Shown here: piece by piece, positions 15,900 through 24,582 of the stretch
Numbering within the stretch: the stretch's first letter is position 1
Layout of the letters: every line of letters begins with the position of its first letter
DNA from: JAVBME01 sp031552765
Lineage (GTDB): Bacteria; Bacillota; Negativicutes; Acidaminococcales; JAISLQ01
Direction of reading: 5' to 3'
DNA: 57,158 nucleotides
NCBI GenBank assembly: GCA_031552765.1
Contig: JAVBME010000030.1
Coordinates: 1-57,158, forward strand
Position numbers and translations under genes: made by a program
Notes under the pieces: model-generated
What the model was told of the DNA's origin: nothing
Databases searched by the model: none
What the model saw: the letters and a program-made list of their open reading frames with translations, nothing else

Positions 15900-16839
15900 G
15901 TTTCGCACCTCCCTTGAAACGGGAGAACAACAGGGCGGCAAATTCCTTGTTGCCCATCAGTCCTTGCGGCCGGAAAATCATAAGCACGATGAGCATCATG
16001 GCATAAATGACCATGCGCCCTTCCGGGTAATCGGCCAACAAAGCGGTCACTGCCGTCAAAAGAACGGCGCCGGTGATCGAGCCGCTCAAGCTGCCCAGGC
16101 CGCCTAATACGACCATCGTCAAAATGTCTATGGAGCGCATAAAGGTAAAATCCGCCGGGTGGGCGATATAAAAGTAATGTGAGAACAAACCGCCGGCCAG
16201 CCCGGCAAAGCCAGCGCCAATGGTAAAAGCCATAACTTTGTAATAGGTAGTGTTTATACCCATAGTTTCAGCCGCTATCTCATTTTCCCTGATTGCCAGG
16301 CAGGCGCGCCCGGGCGCTGAATTGACAAGGTTTTTAATAAAAAACAGCGACAGCAACATCAAACCAAAAGCCCAGGCAAAAGTAGTCATGCGGGTTATGC
16401 CCATAAAACCGGAAGCGCCGCCGATATAGGAAATATTTAAAATACATACGCGTATTATTTCACCCAAGCCCAAAGTGGCGATAGCAAGGTAATCGCCAGA
16501 TAGCCGCAACGTCGGAACGCCGATGAGAAAACCCAGAAAAGCGGCGGCGGTAAAAGCCACCAGCAAAGCCACTACAAAAGGCTGGTCCTGTTTCATCGTC
16601 ATTACCGCGCTCGCGTATGCCCCCACTGCCATAAAACCGGCGTGGCCGATAGAAAACTGGCCGGTAAAACCATTTATCAGGTTAAGGCTGCTTGCCAAAA
16701 TGACGCTGATACAGGCGCGGATTATATTAAGTTCCCAATACGGCGGGATTAGGTTTGTAGCTATCATTGCCTGCAATACGGCAAATATGGCGATACCTGC
16801 CAAAAACATCAACAGATCTTGTTTTCTAACATTGTTCAA
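15886..16839 (-). CDS. livM: Branched-chain amino-acid ABC transporter, permease LivM
   Basis: 317 aa integral membrane protein of the LivM family with about eight to ten helices. The family segments LNLINGFTGQFSIGHAGFMAVGAY, VPTLRLSGDYLAIATLG (coupling-helix region) and the C-terminal FRPQGLMG are visible. It pairs with LivH to form the channel. Confidence 0.94.
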   Translation of the reverse strand: MNNVRKQDLLMFLAGIAIFAVLQAMIATNLIPPYWELNIIRACISVILASSLNLINGFTGQFSIGHAGFMAVGAYASAVMTMKQDQPFVVALLVAFTAAAFLGFLIGVPTLRLSGDYLAIATLGLGEIIRVCILNISYIGGASGFMGITRMTTFAWAFGLMLLSLFFIKNLVNSAPGRACLAIRENEIAAETMGINTTYYKVMAFTIGAGFAGLAGGLFSHYFYIAHPADFTFMRSIDILTMVVLGGLGSLSGSITGAVLLTAVTALLADYPEGRMVIYAMMLIVLMIFRPQGLMGNKEFAALLFSRFKGGAKHDAA

Positions 16840-16849
16840 CAGTCGCCAC

Positions 16850-17746
16850 CTACACTTTCTCCCGGATATTTTTGCCCAAAAGTCCGGCCGGGCGGAACAA
16901 CAGTATCAATATAAGTATGGAAAAAGCCACCGCGTCGCGAAAGGTCGAAGACCAAAAACCGCTGACCATGGCCTCAATGACGCCAAGGATAAGCCCGCCG
17001 GCCACCGCACCGGGGATAACGCCGATACCGCCCAAAACAGCAGCGACAAATGCTTTTATACCGGGCATCATGCCCATCAGAGGATCGATAGAGTTATAAT
17101 ATATGCCAACCAGCACGCCGGCAGCGGCGGCCAGTGAAGAGCCCAAAGCAAAAGTATAAGAAATAACCTTATCGACATTTACACCCATAAGGCGAGCCGC
17201 GTCAGTGTCATAGGAGACCGCACGCATAGCCTTGCCGATTTTTGTGTAATGGACTACGTAGGTCAAAAAAGCCATCAGGATAATAGCCACCATGAAAATC
17301 AATATTTGCTGGCTGTTGATGATGATATTGCCAAATTTATAAACTGTGGATTCAAAGATTGCCGGAAAAGTCCTCGGTTGTGGCGTAGCTACCAAAATCA
17401 TGCCGTTTTGCAAAAAAAGCGATACGCCAATAGCTGTAATAAGTGAAGCAATGCGTGGAGCGCGGCGCAAAGGACGGTAAGCGAGGCGTTCAATAAGCAT
17501 CCCTGCCAGTGCGGCTACCGCCATAGCAAAAAGGAGCGCCGGAACAAACGGCAAATGCAACATAGTTGCCGCTACAAAGCCGGCATATGCGCCTATCATG
17601 TAAATCTCACCATGGGCAAAGTTTATCAGCTTTAAAATACCGTAAACCATCGTATAGCCCAAAGCGATGAGGGCGTATATGCTCCCCAAAGATATCCCGT
17701 TTATCATCTGCTGGATAAACTGGGACAAAAAAGATGCTGGTTCCAA
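16850..17746 (-). CDS. livH: Branched-chain amino-acid ABC transporter, permease LivH
   Basis: 298 aa, with family motifs GSIYALIALGYTMVYGILKLINFAHGE near the N-terminus and LLFRPAGLLG at the C-terminus. The AAGGGAGG site best serves the TTG at 17744-17746. The longer frame's GTG (17765-17767) overlaps that site and lacks one of its own. It heads livHMGF; a strong hairpin separates it from the binding-protein genes, which would give more binding protein than permease. Confidence 0.92.
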   Translation of the reverse strand: MEPASFLSQFIQQMINGISLGSIYALIALGYTMVYGILKLINFAHGEIYMIGAYAGFVAATMLHLPFVPALLFAMAVAALAGMLIERLAYRPLRRAPRIASLITAIGVSLFLQNGMILVATPQPRTFPAIFESTVYKFGNIIINSQQILIFMVAIILMAFLTYVVHYTKIGKAMRAVSYDTDAARLMGVNVDKVISYTFALGSSLAAAAGVLVGIYYNSIDPLMGMMPGIKAFVAAVLGGIGVIPGAVAGGLILGVIEAMVSGFWSSTFRDAVAFSILILILLFRPAGLLGKNIREKV

Positions 17747-17770
17747 AAAAATGCCTCCCTTCTGCACAAT

Positions 17771-17818
17771 AAAAAGACGATTCTTTAAGCAGGCCGTTGA
17801 ACGGCCTGCTTAAAGAAT
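17771..17818 (-). terminator. Hairpin/terminator between livK copy 1 and livH
   Basis: 19-bp perfect arms (17780-17798 and 17800-17818; CAGGCCGTT / AACGGCCTG at the tip), then CGTCTTTTT on the minus strand. It lies between a binding-protein gene and the permease genes, a common place for a partial terminator that reduces downstream expression. Confidence 0.85.
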
Positions 17819-17835
17819 TATAGCACAAAAATCAC

Positions 17836-19014
17836 CTATGGATTTATTTTTTCCTTAAATGTAACTTTACCGTCTATATTTTCATTAATAACCGCGCCTT
17901 TGATCGGGTTATGGTACTGATCCATGGAAATTATGCCGGTGGCGACTTGCAGGTTTTTGGTGGAAGCCAGAGCGTCTTTCAATTTCACAGGATCTGTGCC
18001 GCCGGCGCGTTTTATCGCGTCAGCCATGACCAGAACGCAATCATAGCCCAAAGCGGCTTGAGTATCGGGTATCTGCTTGTATTCTTCCTGATAGGCTTTG
18101 ACAAAGTTTTGTACATTAGAGTCTTTATCGTCTACAGAAAAATGTGCGCTGTAGTAAGTATTGTTGAGCGCTTTAGCGCCGCCAATCTCAAACAGCTTCG
18201 GCGAATCCCAGCCGTCAACGCCGACAAAGGATGCTTTTATATCCAGTTCTCTAGCCTGTTTTACTATCATGCCAACTTCCTGATAGTAGGCCGGGACAAA
18301 GATCGTCTCCGGGTTGGTCGCTTTTATTTTGGTCAGGGTCGCTTTGAAATCAGTATCTTTGTCCAGGAAAGATTCACGTGAAACTATCTTACCGCCATTT
18401 TTGACAAATGTTTCTTCAAATACTTTACCCAAACCTTTAGAAAAGTCGGAGGAACTGTTAGTGTAAATAGCAGCAGTTTTTGCTTTAAGCGATTTCGCGG
18501 CAAAATTTGCCATAACACTGCCCATAAATGGGTCGATGAAGCAACTGCGGAATACATAATCCTGAACTTTTCCATCCACAACAGTCACATTGGGATTGGT
18601 AGCCGAAGGCGAAAGCATTGGTATTTTATGATCCTGGACAATTTTGGTACAGGCCAAACTGGTCGAACTGATCAGCGGCCCTAAAACTGCTACCACTTTA
18701 TCTTGAGTCAACAGCTTTGTCATAGCTGCAGCGGCTTCGGAGGGCTCCGATTTATTGTCGGCAAAAACCAGCTCCAGTTTTTTGCCATTTACGCCGCCTT
18801 TAGCATTGATTTGTTTTACTGCCAGTTTCATGGCATTAGTGGAAGAAGCGCCAAAGGTAGCCACAGGGCCCGACATTTCCGCATTTACGCCAATCCTGAT
18901 GACATCCTTTCCACTTTCCTGCGCCTTTTTGCCGCCGCCACAACCGCTCAAAAGCGTCGCAAAAAGACCTGTAACGCACAACATCGCTACCATTTTACGC
19001 GTTTTCGTGAACAT
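17836..19014 (-). CDS. livK: Branched-chain amino-acid binding lipoprotein, copy 1
   Basis: 392 aa. The signal peptide ends with the lipobox LLSGC (cysteine 25) followed by GGGKK, so it should be lipid-anchored. The mature part is a type I periplasmic-binding fold: IRIGVNAEMSGPVATFG, VKQINAKGGVNGKKLELVFADN, TKLLTQDKVVAVLGP and TFVGVDGWDSPKLFE. It is closest to livHMGF and so the likely main receptor. A GGAGG site precedes the ATG at 19012-19014. Confidence 0.93.
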   Translation of the reverse strand: MFTKTRKMVAMLCVTGLFATLLSGCGGGKKAQESGKDVIRIGVNAEMSGPVATFGASSTNAMKLAVKQINAKGGVNGKKLELVFADNKSEPSEAAAAMTKLLTQDKVVAVLGPLISSTSLACTKIVQDHKIPMLSPSATNPNVTVVDGKVQDYVFRSCFIDPFMGSVMANFAAKSLKAKTAAIYTNSSSDFSKGLGKVFEETFVKNGGKIVSRESFLDKDTDFKATLTKIKATNPETIFVPAYYQEVGMIVKQARELDIKASFVGVDGWDSPKLFEIGGAKALNNTYYSAHFSVDDKDSNVQNFVKAYQEEYKQIPDTQAALGYDCVLVMADAIKRAGGTDPVKLKDALASTKNLQVATGIISMDQYHNPIKGAVINENIDGKVTFKEKINP

Positions 19015-19134
19015 ACTTAGCCTCCTAATTCAGTATTTGACTGGTATATTTTAAGTCCCGCGCATCTCCATGTTACTGTTTCCTACCAAATCGCAGGACT
19101 GAAAATCATTGCTAATGATTTAGCCAAAAGATCA

Positions 19135-20313
19135 TCAAAAAACTTCTTCAAACCGTGTTTTAAAAACCTGTCTGCCTTCCTGAAACGCAATAACAACTGC
19201 ACTTTTTATTGGATCATGCTTATAGTCCATCGTAAGCTTGCCTGTGGCTACAGGCAAATTTTTGGTTAAAGCCATTGCATCTTTTATTTTTTGCGGATCA
19301 TTCCCGCCAGTCCGTTTCAGCGCATCAATAACTATCTTGCCAGTATCATAACCCAACGCGCCAAAGGTACTTGGCGTACTTGTATATTCTTTTTGGTATG
19401 CTCTTATAAATTTCTGCACATAAGGGTTATTATCCTGTGCAGAATACTGGGAACTAAAAAAGGTGTTGTCCAATGCAGCGGCTCCAGCAAGTTCCACCAT
19501 CTCCGGAGCATCCCAGCCATCAGAACCCAACAACGGTATATCTATGCCTACTTCGCGAGCCTGTTTCACAATCAAACCTGTTTTATTATAATAACCGGGA
19601 ATAAAAATCACATCTGCTTTGCTTTCCTTTATTTCCAATAATGTGTTTTTAAAATCAGTTTGGTTGTGTAAATAAGCTTTTGCTGCAACAACCTGCCCAC
19701 CAGCATTTTCAATAGTTGCGGAAAATGCTTCGGCCAGATTTTTATCAAACATAGAATCTTTATCTACATATATCGCTACTTTTTTCATCTTCAAATTATC
19801 AATAGCAAACCTTGCCATAATTCGTCCCTGGACAGGATCGCTCAAGCAACCGCGAAATAAATACTCCTGCACTTTGCCCTCTTTAAAGGTAAGAAAGGGA
19901 TTCAAGCCAGTTGGCGCAATCAAAGGTATGCGCCGCTCTGTCGCTACTGGTGTTGAAGTCCTTAGACTAGCATTGATAGACGGCCCGATAACAACACAAA
20001 CATTATCCTGATCGATAAGTTTAGCAGTAACAACTGCCGCTTCTGCTGGCATAGATTTATTATCCGCTGTCACTAAGACAATTTTACGGCCATCTATACC
20101 ACCGTGTTCATTTACTTCTTTGATTGCCAACTTTACACCATTATAAACTTCATTAGCAAAAGGAGCTATCGCCCCTGTAAGCTCTAAATTGCAGCCAACC
20201 TTGATATAGTCGTTGTTACCTGTGGCGGCTGCTATTTTGCAACTTTCGGAAACAGTAGAGAACATATTAATAATACAAACTATAGCCAGCCACTTACATA
20301 TTTTGGTAAACAT
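19135..20313 (-). CDS. Branched-chain amino-acid binding protein, copy 2 (divergent)
   Basis: 392 aa paralogue of both neighbours, the same length as copy 1 and colinear with it. The N-terminus aligns with copy 1 base for base (MFTKICKW vs MFTKTRKM, with cysteine 25 conserved), but the lipobox has become VSES-C. Positions -3 to -1 are Ser-Glu-Ser rather than Leu-Ser-Gly, so lipidation is doubtful. The ligand-binding core is retained (VGCNLELTGAIAPFA, VVIGPSINASLRTS, LGSDGWDAPEMVE). It may be a soluble receptor, an altered-specificity receptor or a gene in early decay. Confidence 0.88.
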   Translation of the reverse strand: MFTKICKWLAIVCIINMFSTVSESCKIAAATGNNDYIKVGCNLELTGAIAPFANEVYNGVKLAIKEVNEHGGIDGRKIVLVTADNKSMPAEAAVVTAKLIDQDNVCVVIGPSINASLRTSTPVATERRIPLIAPTGLNPFLTFKEGKVQEYLFRGCLSDPVQGRIMARFAIDNLKMKKVAIYVDKDSMFDKNLAEAFSATIENAGGQVVAAKAYLHNQTDFKNTLLEIKESKADVIFIPGYYNKTGLIVKQAREVGIDIPLLGSDGWDAPEMVELAGAAALDNTFFSSQYSAQDNNPYVQKFIRAYQKEYTSTPSTFGALGYDTGKIVIDALKRTGGNDPQKIKDAMALTKNLPVATGKLTMDYKHDPIKSAVVIAFQEGRQVFKTRFEEVF

Positions 20314-20327
20314 ATTTTCTCCCTATT

Positions 20328-20341
20328 ATTACCCGGGAAAT
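20328..20341. promoter_or_regulatory. Candidate Noc-binding site
   Basis: ATTACCCGGGAAAT differs at one base from the Bacillus Noc-binding sequence ATTTCCCGGGAAAT. It lies just upstream of the copy-2 binding-protein gene, about 7 kb from noc. Confidence 0.5.
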
Positions 20342-20371
20342 ATTTCTGTAAGAATCCGTATGATTTGATGA

Positions 20372-20409
20372 ACTAAACAGGCCGGTAATTTTCTGCCGGC
20401 CTGTTTAGT
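20372..20409 (-). terminator. Hairpin between binding-protein copies 3 and 2
   Basis: Perfect 14-bp arms ACTAAACAGGCCGG/CCGGCCTGTTTAGT with a 10-base loop. No T tract follows on the minus strand, so it may be a pause or mRNA-stabilising 3' hairpin rather than a full terminator. Confidence 0.6.
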
Positions 20410-20422
20410 GCTTTACACGTTG

Positions 20423-21595
20423 TTAGTTGATTTTTTCTTTAAAGGCTTGTTTGCCATCTTTAAACTCTATAATGACCGCACTTTTTATCGGGTCATGTTT
20501 GTTATCCATAGTAAGTTTGCCTGTCGCTACTTGCAGGTCTTTAATGCTGGCCAAGGCGTCTTTTATTTTTTGCGGGTCGTCGCCGCCGGCGCGTTTTACC
20601 GCATCGGCAAACATGATGCCGGCATCATAACCTAACGCAGCAAAAGCATCCGGCATTTTTTTGTATTCTTTTTGATAGGCTTCCACAAATTTCTTGATAT
20701 TGGGGTCTTTATCTTCTACAGAATAATGGTTACAGAAAAAGGTGTTGTTCAAAGCTTTAGCGCCGGCTATCTCCACTGTTTGGGGAGCATCCCAGCCGTC
20801 AGAGCCCAGCAGGGGAATATTGATACCCAGTTCTCTCGCTTGTTTCACGATCATGCCTACTTCCTGGTAGTAGCCGGGAATATATATGGCATCAGGATTG
20901 GCGGCCTTTATTTTAGTCAATGTAGATTTAAAATCTGTATCTTTCTGCAGATAAGCTTCGTCAGAGACTACTTTGCCGCCGCCTGCTTCAAGCGTCTTTT
21001 TGAACACATCAGCCAGCCCCTTGGCATAATCGGAAGAACTATCTTTATATATAGCAATATTTTTTAGTTTGAGGCTGTTTAAGGTAAATTTTGCCATTAT
21101 CTCTCCTTGGAAAGGGTCGATAAAGCAACTGCGGAACAAGTATTCGCGCACTTTGCCATTTTTAAATGTAATATCCTGGTTTGTACCAGTCGGAGTAAGC
21201 AGCGGTATTTTATTATCTGTAACTACCTGCGCAGATGCCAGTACGCTGGCGCTGACTACAGGCCCGATGATTGCACATACTTTGTCCTGTGTGATAAGTT
21301 TGGTCGTAGCGTTCATAGCTTCCGAGGGCTCAGATTTATTGTCAGCCACAATAAGATTGATCTTGCGGCCATTTACGCCACCCTTTTCATTGATTTCTTT
21401 AAATGCCAGTTTTAGGCCATTGCTAGCTGATTGGGCAAAATTGGCAACATTGCCTGTCAGTTCAAAGTTACCGCCTACTTTGATATCGTTGCCTGCTGCC
21501 GGCGCCTTCTTATCGCCGCCGCCGCAACCGGCAACAGTCACAAGCATAGCAATAGCTACAAGCATAGAGACCATCAATTTTGTACGTTTTTTCAT
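20423..21595 (-). CDS. livK: Branched-chain amino-acid binding lipoprotein, copy 3
   Basis: 390 aa. Signal peptide MKKRTKLMVSMLVAIAM with lipobox TVAGC then GGGDKK. The fold and motifs match copy 1 (IKVGGNFELTGNVANFA, ITQDKVCAIIGPVVSAS, LLGSDGWDAPQTVE). The ATG at 21593-21595 follows GGAGGAG; the frame's extension to 21643 has no role. It is the promoter-proximal gene of the cluster and so probably the most highly expressed. Confidence 0.93.
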   Translation of the reverse strand: MKKRTKLMVSMLVAIAMLVTVAGCGGGDKKAPAAGNDIKVGGNFELTGNVANFAQSASNGLKLAFKEINEKGGVNGRKINLIVADNKSEPSEAMNATTKLITQDKVCAIIGPVVSASVLASAQVVTDNKIPLLTPTGTNQDITFKNGKVREYLFRSCFIDPFQGEIMAKFTLNSLKLKNIAIYKDSSSDYAKGLADVFKKTLEAGGGKVVSDEAYLQKDTDFKSTLTKIKAANPDAIYIPGYYQEVGMIVKQARELGINIPLLGSDGWDAPQTVEIAGAKALNNTFFCNHYSVEDKDPNIKKFVEAYQKEYKKMPDAFAALGYDAGIMFADAVKRAGGDDPQKIKDALASIKDLQVATGKLTMDNKHDPIKSAVIIEFKDGKQAFKEKIN

Positions 21596-21728
21596 TACCA
21601 GAATCTCCTCCCATGTTTGCCTTGAATAGTAAAAATGACACAAGGCGTTATTACCCGCTCAATACCGTAGCATATACGAAACACTGCCGCAAAATAAATT
21701 TTTATAATTGCAGCAAGTCTTATGTTCC

Positions 21729-21758
21729 ATTATAAAAAGAAATGTAATGCTTTGTCAA
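21729..21758 (-). promoter_or_regulatory. Promoter of the livK cluster
   Basis: Minus-strand TTGACA (21753-21758), 18-bp spacer and TATAAT (21729-21734). It predicts a leader of about 127 nt before copy 3. I see no T-box or known riboswitch core in that leader. Confidence 0.8.
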
Positions 21759-21842
21759 TATTTATCTATGCTAAAGCGGGTTTTGTAAAGACATTTTTTC
21801 TCCTGCGGATAACCGTTTAAATATTAACTTTTTTACAATAAA

Positions 21843-21866
21843 TAAAAAGCCCGGCTTGCACCGGGC
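21843..21866 (-). terminator. Terminator after the bactofilin gene
   Basis: Stem GCCCGG/CCGGGC with a 6-base loop and TTTTT on the minus strand, 18 bp after the bactofilin stop. Confidence 0.9.
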
Positions 21867-21883
21867 AATATTACTAAACAGTA

Positions 21884-22309
21884 TTATTTTTTTGCTTTTG
21901 CGCTTTCCTGATTTCGTTCAGTCGCGGCCGTCGGCTGTTCGTTTTTTGTTTCACTAATACCTTTAAATTCCGCGCCTTCTTCAATGACCAGTTTTTTTAC
22001 TTTTATATCGCCGATCAGCGTAGCGCCTGCTAACAGCTCCAGTTTTTCTTCTACGCTTACATTTCCTATCACACTACCTGAAATCGTAACATTGCGAGCG
22101 ACAATACCCGCTGTTATCTTACTGCCGACGCCAATAAAAACATCTCCTTTTGAAGCAATACTACCTTCAAACAAACCGTCTACCCTGATGGAGTTTTCAG
22201 AAGAAAGATCTCCACGTAAAATAGATGTTTTCCCAACAACAGTCTCTACATTATTGGCCGACGAGGCAGCTTTATTAGAATTCGAAGAGTTTTTACTGGA
22301 TCCAAACAT
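21884..22309 (-). CDS. Bactofilin (polymer-forming cytoskeletal protein)
   Basis: 141 aa. A central right-handed beta-helix (about residues 25-112) with the repeated hydrophobic pattern (TSILRGDLSSENSIRVDGLF, GDVFIGVGSKI, NVTISGSVIGNVSVEEKLEL) is flanked by polar tails; the N-terminal tail is Ser/Asn-rich and the C-terminal one is Lys/Glu-rich. Bactofilins form filaments that localise cell-wall enzymes. The gene follows an M23 peptidase by 17 bp, a common pairing in which the filament positions the peptidase. The start ATG 22307-22309 has a GGAGG site. Confidence 0.92.
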   Translation of the reverse strand: MFGSSKNSSNSNKAASSANNVETVVGKTSILRGDLSSENSIRVDGLFEGSIASKGDVFIGVGSKITAGIVARNVTISGSVIGNVSVEEKLELLAGATLIGDIKVKKLVIEEGAEFKGISETKNEQPTAATERNQESAKAKK

Positions 22310-22326
22310 TATTTTACCTCCAAAAA

Positions 22327-23244
22327 TCAAATAAAGTTGGCCGGGTCTACTTGGACACCATTTTTTTGCACTTCGTAGTGTAGGTGGGTACCTGTGCTTA
22401 CTCCGGAATTTCCCATGCGGGCAATCACTTCGCCCTTCCTTACACGCTGCCCGGGAGTGACCAGCAAAGCAGAGTTATGTGCATATGCAGTTTTCAGGCC
22501 ATAACCGTGGTTTATCAAAATATAGTGCCCATAACCGCCAAACCAGGTAGCTGTCTCTACCACGCCGTCAGCGGTGGCGCAAACAGCTGAACCGTAGGCG
22601 CCAGCTATATCTAGTCCTTTGTGGGAGCTGCTGCCTATCCCGCCAGGGGAAAGCCGCCCGCCAAAGCGTGATGTAACTTCGCCAGATGCCGGCCAACCGG
22701 ACGGCGTAGCCGCCCTTATAGCATTGCGTTCTATCAGGCGGTCATTTAAAAGTTCTAGCTGGCCTTGTTTGCCTATTGCATTTGTTTTTAGCAGTTGAGC
22801 CGCCGCCAGCACTTCGTCAGCATTCATAGATATCGGAGCAACGCCCCGTCCTGCCCCCGGCATAGTACGGTCGACACCTGAACGGGAAACGGTTTTGTCA
22901 TCAGTGCCGAGCGACCTTTTCACTTCACTTTCCAATTGGGCCACTTTGGCCATCTCCTGCTGCACTTCTTCGGTTATTTTAGTCAGTTGCTGTAGTTTTG
23001 CTTCCTGGCTGTCTTTTATGCCGCGTAAATGGGCAAGCTCGGCCTGTTCAGCTTCCGCTCGTTTTACCACAATCATCTGGCGTAGCTGCAATCCCCCAAA
23101 AACTAAAAGAACACACAAAACAGCGGTACATACTTTTTTCAAAGTAGCCGCTGGCAGGTTTATACTATAGGTTTTTTCTCCCCGGTGCGGGATTATCATA
23201 AACGTATATGCGCGTTGATCCGGCTTTTTACGTTTTTTTTCCAC
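22327..23244 (-). CDS. Membrane-anchored M23 peptidoglycan endopeptidase
   Basis: 305 aa. A short cytoplasmic basic segment, one membrane helix (about residues 36-56), a periplasmic coiled coil (60-110), a linker, and a C-terminal LytM/M23 domain. That domain has the zinc-binding pattern HKGLD near residue 211 and HLHYE near residue 289. All expected metal ligands seem present. The start is GTG at 23242-23244 with AAAGGTGG upstream; the longer frame to 23337 overlaps the promoter. With the bactofilin it probably remodels wall at a defined place. Confidence 0.9.
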   Translation of the reverse strand: MEKKRKKPDQRAYTFMIIPHRGEKTYSINLPAATLKKVCTAVLCVLLVFGGLQLRQMIVVKRAEAEQAELAHLRGIKDSQEAKLQQLTKITEEVQQEMAKVAQLESEVKRSLGTDDKTVSRSGVDRTMPGAGRGVAPISMNADEVLAAAQLLKTNAIGKQGQLELLNDRLIERNAIRAATPSGWPASGEVTSRFGGRLSPGGIGSSSHKGLDIAGAYGSAVCATADGVVETATWFGGYGHYILINHGYGLKTAYAHNSALLVTPGQRVRKGEVIARMGNSGVSTGTHLHYEVQKNGVQVDPANFI

Positions 23245-23308
23245 GAAATAACCACCTTTAGCCAAAAGAGGATGCCTGTTTAAAACCGTTTTCGTGTTTT
23301 CACATTTG

Positions 23309-23337
23309 ATAATAATATATTCGCTATATTTTGACAA
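23309..23337 (-). promoter_or_regulatory. Promoter of the M23 peptidase-bactofilin operon
   Basis: Minus-strand TTGTCA (23332-23337), 17-bp spacer and ATAATA complement, i.e. TATTAT (23309-23314). Confidence 0.65.
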
Positions 23338-23362
23338 AACCCTTTAGATTTATTAAAAATTT

Positions 23363-23836
23363 TTAAATTTTTTTGCTGTCAATCGCTTGCTTCTCTTCAT
23401 CGGTCAGCAGATAACCAGATTTACCGTCTTTTATTGGTTTTGCATAGCACCGAGCTTCATTACGCCCATAAATACTGGAAAAAACCACACCGTCACCCTT
23501 TTGATCCAACAGGGCCACCGCATAGCTAAGATCGCTTCCTGTATCATTAAAAGCATTAAAGCGCACTACTCCTACTTTCTGCACACACAAAGCCAGTTTG
23601 CTATCTAAATCCCTGCAACGACGTTCCAGCAATACTATATCTTCTTTGGCCTGCGTTATTTCTTTTAGGCGGGCCAAAAATAGTCCCTCTAAATTTTTTC
23701 CGTCCATATCGCACATCATTTGATCATAACGTTTTTGCACCCGTGAAAGACGGATGGTAATATAAATTACCCAGCAAAACAGTAAAACGATTGCTATGAT
23801 GAAAGGCGCCCATATTCCAAGATTTAAACTATCCAT
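23363..23836 (-). CDS. DUF4446 membrane protein
   Basis: 157 aa: an N-terminal membrane helix (about residues 11-31), a coiled-coil stretch (35-85) and a C-terminal globular part with the family pattern VGVVRFNAFNDTGSDLSYAVALLD and the segment SSIYGRNEARCYAKPI. DUF4446 proteins often sit beside parB/parA in Firmicutes, as here. Function unknown. Confidence 0.88.
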   Translation of the reverse strand: MDSLNLGIWAPFIIAIVLLFCWVIYITIRLSRVQKRYDQMMCDMDGKNLEGLFLARLKEITQAKEDIVLLERRCRDLDSKLALCVQKVGVVRFNAFNDTGSDLSYAVALLDQKGDGVVFSSIYGRNEARCYAKPIKDGKSGYLLTDEEKQAIDSKKI

Positions 23837-23850
23837 TCACTAAAACTCCT

Positions 23851-24555
23851 TTAAAAATTCAGATAAACCATCGTAATAAGTGCGGAAAAAATTATAGCCG
23901 GCAACAAATTTGCTATCCTTATAACGGTTATTTTCAGCATCAAACAGGATATCCCCATGATGAGAACACCGCCGGTAGCCGACATTTCCGCAATGACCGG
24001 TTCAGAAAAAACGCCTGCCAGCAAGCTGGCGCCCAAGGTCATGCTGCCCTGGTAAATAAAAACCGGCAGTGCGGAAAAAACTACGCCCAGCCCCATAGAG
24101 GAGGCGAAGAAAATCGCCGTTATACCGTCAATAACCCCTTTGGCATAAAGAATACTGGCGTCGCCCGTCAGTCCTTCCTGTATGCTGCCGACAACACTCA
24201 TGGCTCCCACACAATAAATCAAACTGGTTGTAACAAAACCTTCACTTATATTTTTTTCGCCGCTAGATTTGCCCGGAAAAAATTGGTCAACCAGCGTAGC
24301 CAAAGCATCACCGGTTTTTTTTAGCCATACATCTATCTTTAGCGCCTCACCGACCAAAGCGCCTAAAGCAATACTTACAATCACGATCAAAATATTATTG
24401 CTTTTGAGCGCCATCTGGACGCCGATCACTCCTACTACCATAGCCAGGCCCTGTATAACCGTAGCCTGGTAGCGTTCCGGTATCCCTTTTTGCAAAACAA
24501 GGCCAAAAGCCGCCCCTGCTATGATCAGCAGGGAATTAGTCACCGTACCTAACAC
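23851..24555 (-). CDS. DUF554 membrane protein
   Basis: 234 aa with about seven hydrophobic segments and the family opening MLGTVTNSLLIIAGAAFGL. Related to YdfK/YqgA of unknown function, possibly transporters. It lies between parB and DUF4446, with a 27-bp gap after parB. Confidence 0.88.
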   Translation of the reverse strand: MLGTVTNSLLIIAGAAFGLVLQKGIPERYQATVIQGLAMVVGVIGVQMALKSNNILIVIVSIALGALVGEALKIDVWLKKTGDALATLVDQFFPGKSSGEKNISEGFVTTSLIYCVGAMSVVGSIQEGLTGDASILYAKGVIDGITAIFFASSMGLGVVFSALPVFIYQGSMTLGASLLAGVFSEPVIAEMSATGGVLIMGISCLMLKITVIRIANLLPAIIFSALITMVYLNF

Positions 24556-24582
24556 CCTTTAGCCTCCTCAGTAATCACTGCG

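Noticed and set aside
18370..18385. parS-like AGATTCACGTGAAACT inside livK copy 1
   Set aside because: Only 13 of 16 bases match, so it is too weak to call without binding data.
21640..21700. Possible third copy of the palindromic element in the livK leader
   Set aside because: Shares only short strings with the two clear copies and lacks inverted ends.
21596..21722. T-box or leucine-responsive leader upstream of the livK cluster
   Set aside because: The leader is long enough, but no T-box core (AGGGTGGNACCGCG) or short leader peptide rich in Leu codons was seen.
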